NCBI GenBank assembly: GCA_003551745.1
Contig: PUNI01000183.1
Span: 1-5,288, forward strand
Length of the DNA: 5,288 nucleotides
Direction: 5' to 3'
Origin: Paracoccaceae bacterium
Lineage (GTDB): Bacteria > Pseudomonadota > Alphaproteobacteria > Rhodobacterales > Rhodobacteraceae
The notes under the pieces were generated by a model. The model searched no databases, was not told the origin of the DNA, and saw only the letters and a list, made by a program, of their open reading frames with translations. The translations under genes were made by a program, and so were the position numbers. This document shows positions 4,777 to 5,288 of this stretch, piece by piece; within the stretch, counting starts at the first letter, position 1, and each line of letters begins with the position of its first letter.

Positions 4777-5288
4777 TCAGATCGCCTTCAGAGGGCCGCA
4801 GGCTCCGGGTGTGCCGGCGCTGTCTGCCCCGACCGAAGCGGTGGCGCCAGTGGTGGCGGGCGGAAGGCTGAATTCCGTTTCCGCCTGCGCCGCCTTCAGC
4901 TTCTCCACAAATCGTCTCAGACCGCGCGACCACGGCTGGTCGCGGCGCCAGACCAGACCGTATTCCATCCACAGCCAGGGTTCCGCGATCGGCAGCGCCA
5001 CCAGGTCGCCGCGCTCGAGCTGGGTTCGGATGAAGACCGGCGGCGCGGCGCTCAGGGCTTGCCCCGCCTGAACCGCTGTGACCATCGCGTCGAAGGTATC
5101 CAAGCAGATTGCGGGCACGAACTCGCCGGTTTCCGGATCGCGGCGGCCCGCCGCGCCCAGATCCTTCGGCAGCAGGTCCAGCCAACGGCCCTGCATGATC
5201 GTGCAGGCCCAGGGAAAACGCATCAGGTCCGCCCACTCGATCTGCTCGGCCTGTGCAAGGGGATGGGAGCGGGCGCAGAAGAAGGCCA
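4777..5288 (-). CDS. LysR-type transcriptional regulator, C-terminal part only
   Basis: The frame is open to the right edge, giving 169 visible residues; the N-terminal helix-turn-helix lies outside. The visible part is the second half of the LysR co-inducer-binding domain: 'AFFCARSHPLAQAEQIEWADL' (the usual HPLA...DL step), 'FPWACTIMQGRWLDLLP', 'CLDTFDAMVTAVQAGQALSA' (the S/T...V..G.G..-like pattern), 'LERGDLVALPI' and 'YGLVWRRDQPWSRGLRRFVE'. About 30 residues rich in Ala, Thr and Gly extend beyond the normal domain end. LysR proteins are DNA-binding tetramers that respond to a small molecule. The gene lies upstream of, and in the same direction as, the lipocalin-like gene with 283 bp between the regulator's stop and the ATG, so regulation of that gene is plausible but unproven. 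Confidence 0.9.
   Translation of the reverse strand, partial: AFFCARSHPLAQAEQIEWADLMRFPWACTIMQGRWLDLLPKDLGAAGRRDPETGEFVPAICLDTFDAMVTAVQAGQALSAAPPVFIRTQLERGDLVALPIAEPWLWMEYGLVWRRDQPWSRGLRRFVEKLKAAQAETEFSLPPATTGATASVGADSAGTPGACGPLKAI

Overview
The window is GC-rich DNA from a Gram-negative bacterium, most likely an alphaproteobacterium (inference from base composition, the Tat-exported and outer-membrane proteins, and the family mix; no rRNA or housekeeping marker is present to confirm it). All six genes I can support lie on the minus strand, so the biological order runs from the right edge to the left. I see no mobile element, CRISPR array, tRNA or rRNA.

In transcription order: (1) the C-terminal part of a LysR-type regulator, cut by the right edge; (2) a 282-bp intergenic region with a cluster of short dyad repeats; (3) a Tat-exported AttH/CrtC-type lipocalin-like protein; (4) a 311-bp gap that begins with a strong GC palindrome just after the lipocalin-like gene and contains a 17-bp inverted repeat ahead of the next gene; (5) an AqpZ-type aquaporin; (6) a 269-residue outer-membrane beta-barrel 'transporter' of the kind often labelled neuromedin U; (7) a small two-helix membrane protein joining a PLDc_N-type membrane segment to a SHOCT motif; (8) an exported YbaY + NlpE-type protein, cut by the left edge.

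Nearly everything encoded acts in the cell envelope. There is a water channel in the inner membrane, a predicted outer-membrane barrel, a small inner-membrane protein, an exported YbaY/NlpE-like protein and an exported lipocalin-like protein. The last four genes are tightly spaced (about 89, 96 and 24 bp between likely starts and stops) and could form one transcript read from upstream of aqpZ. The LysR gene reads in the same direction as the lipocalin-like gene and is the obvious candidate regulator of it, but this rests on position alone.

The most specific oddity is in the YbaY/NlpE-like protein. The Cys-Ala-Asp-Cys motif of the NlpE N-terminal domain is replaced by Met-Ala-Ser-Gly, and the visible part has no cysteine at all, so there is no lipobox either. 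I found no clear evidence of an undescribed multi-gene system. The cluster is best described as an unusual envelope-associated gene group built from recognisable families.
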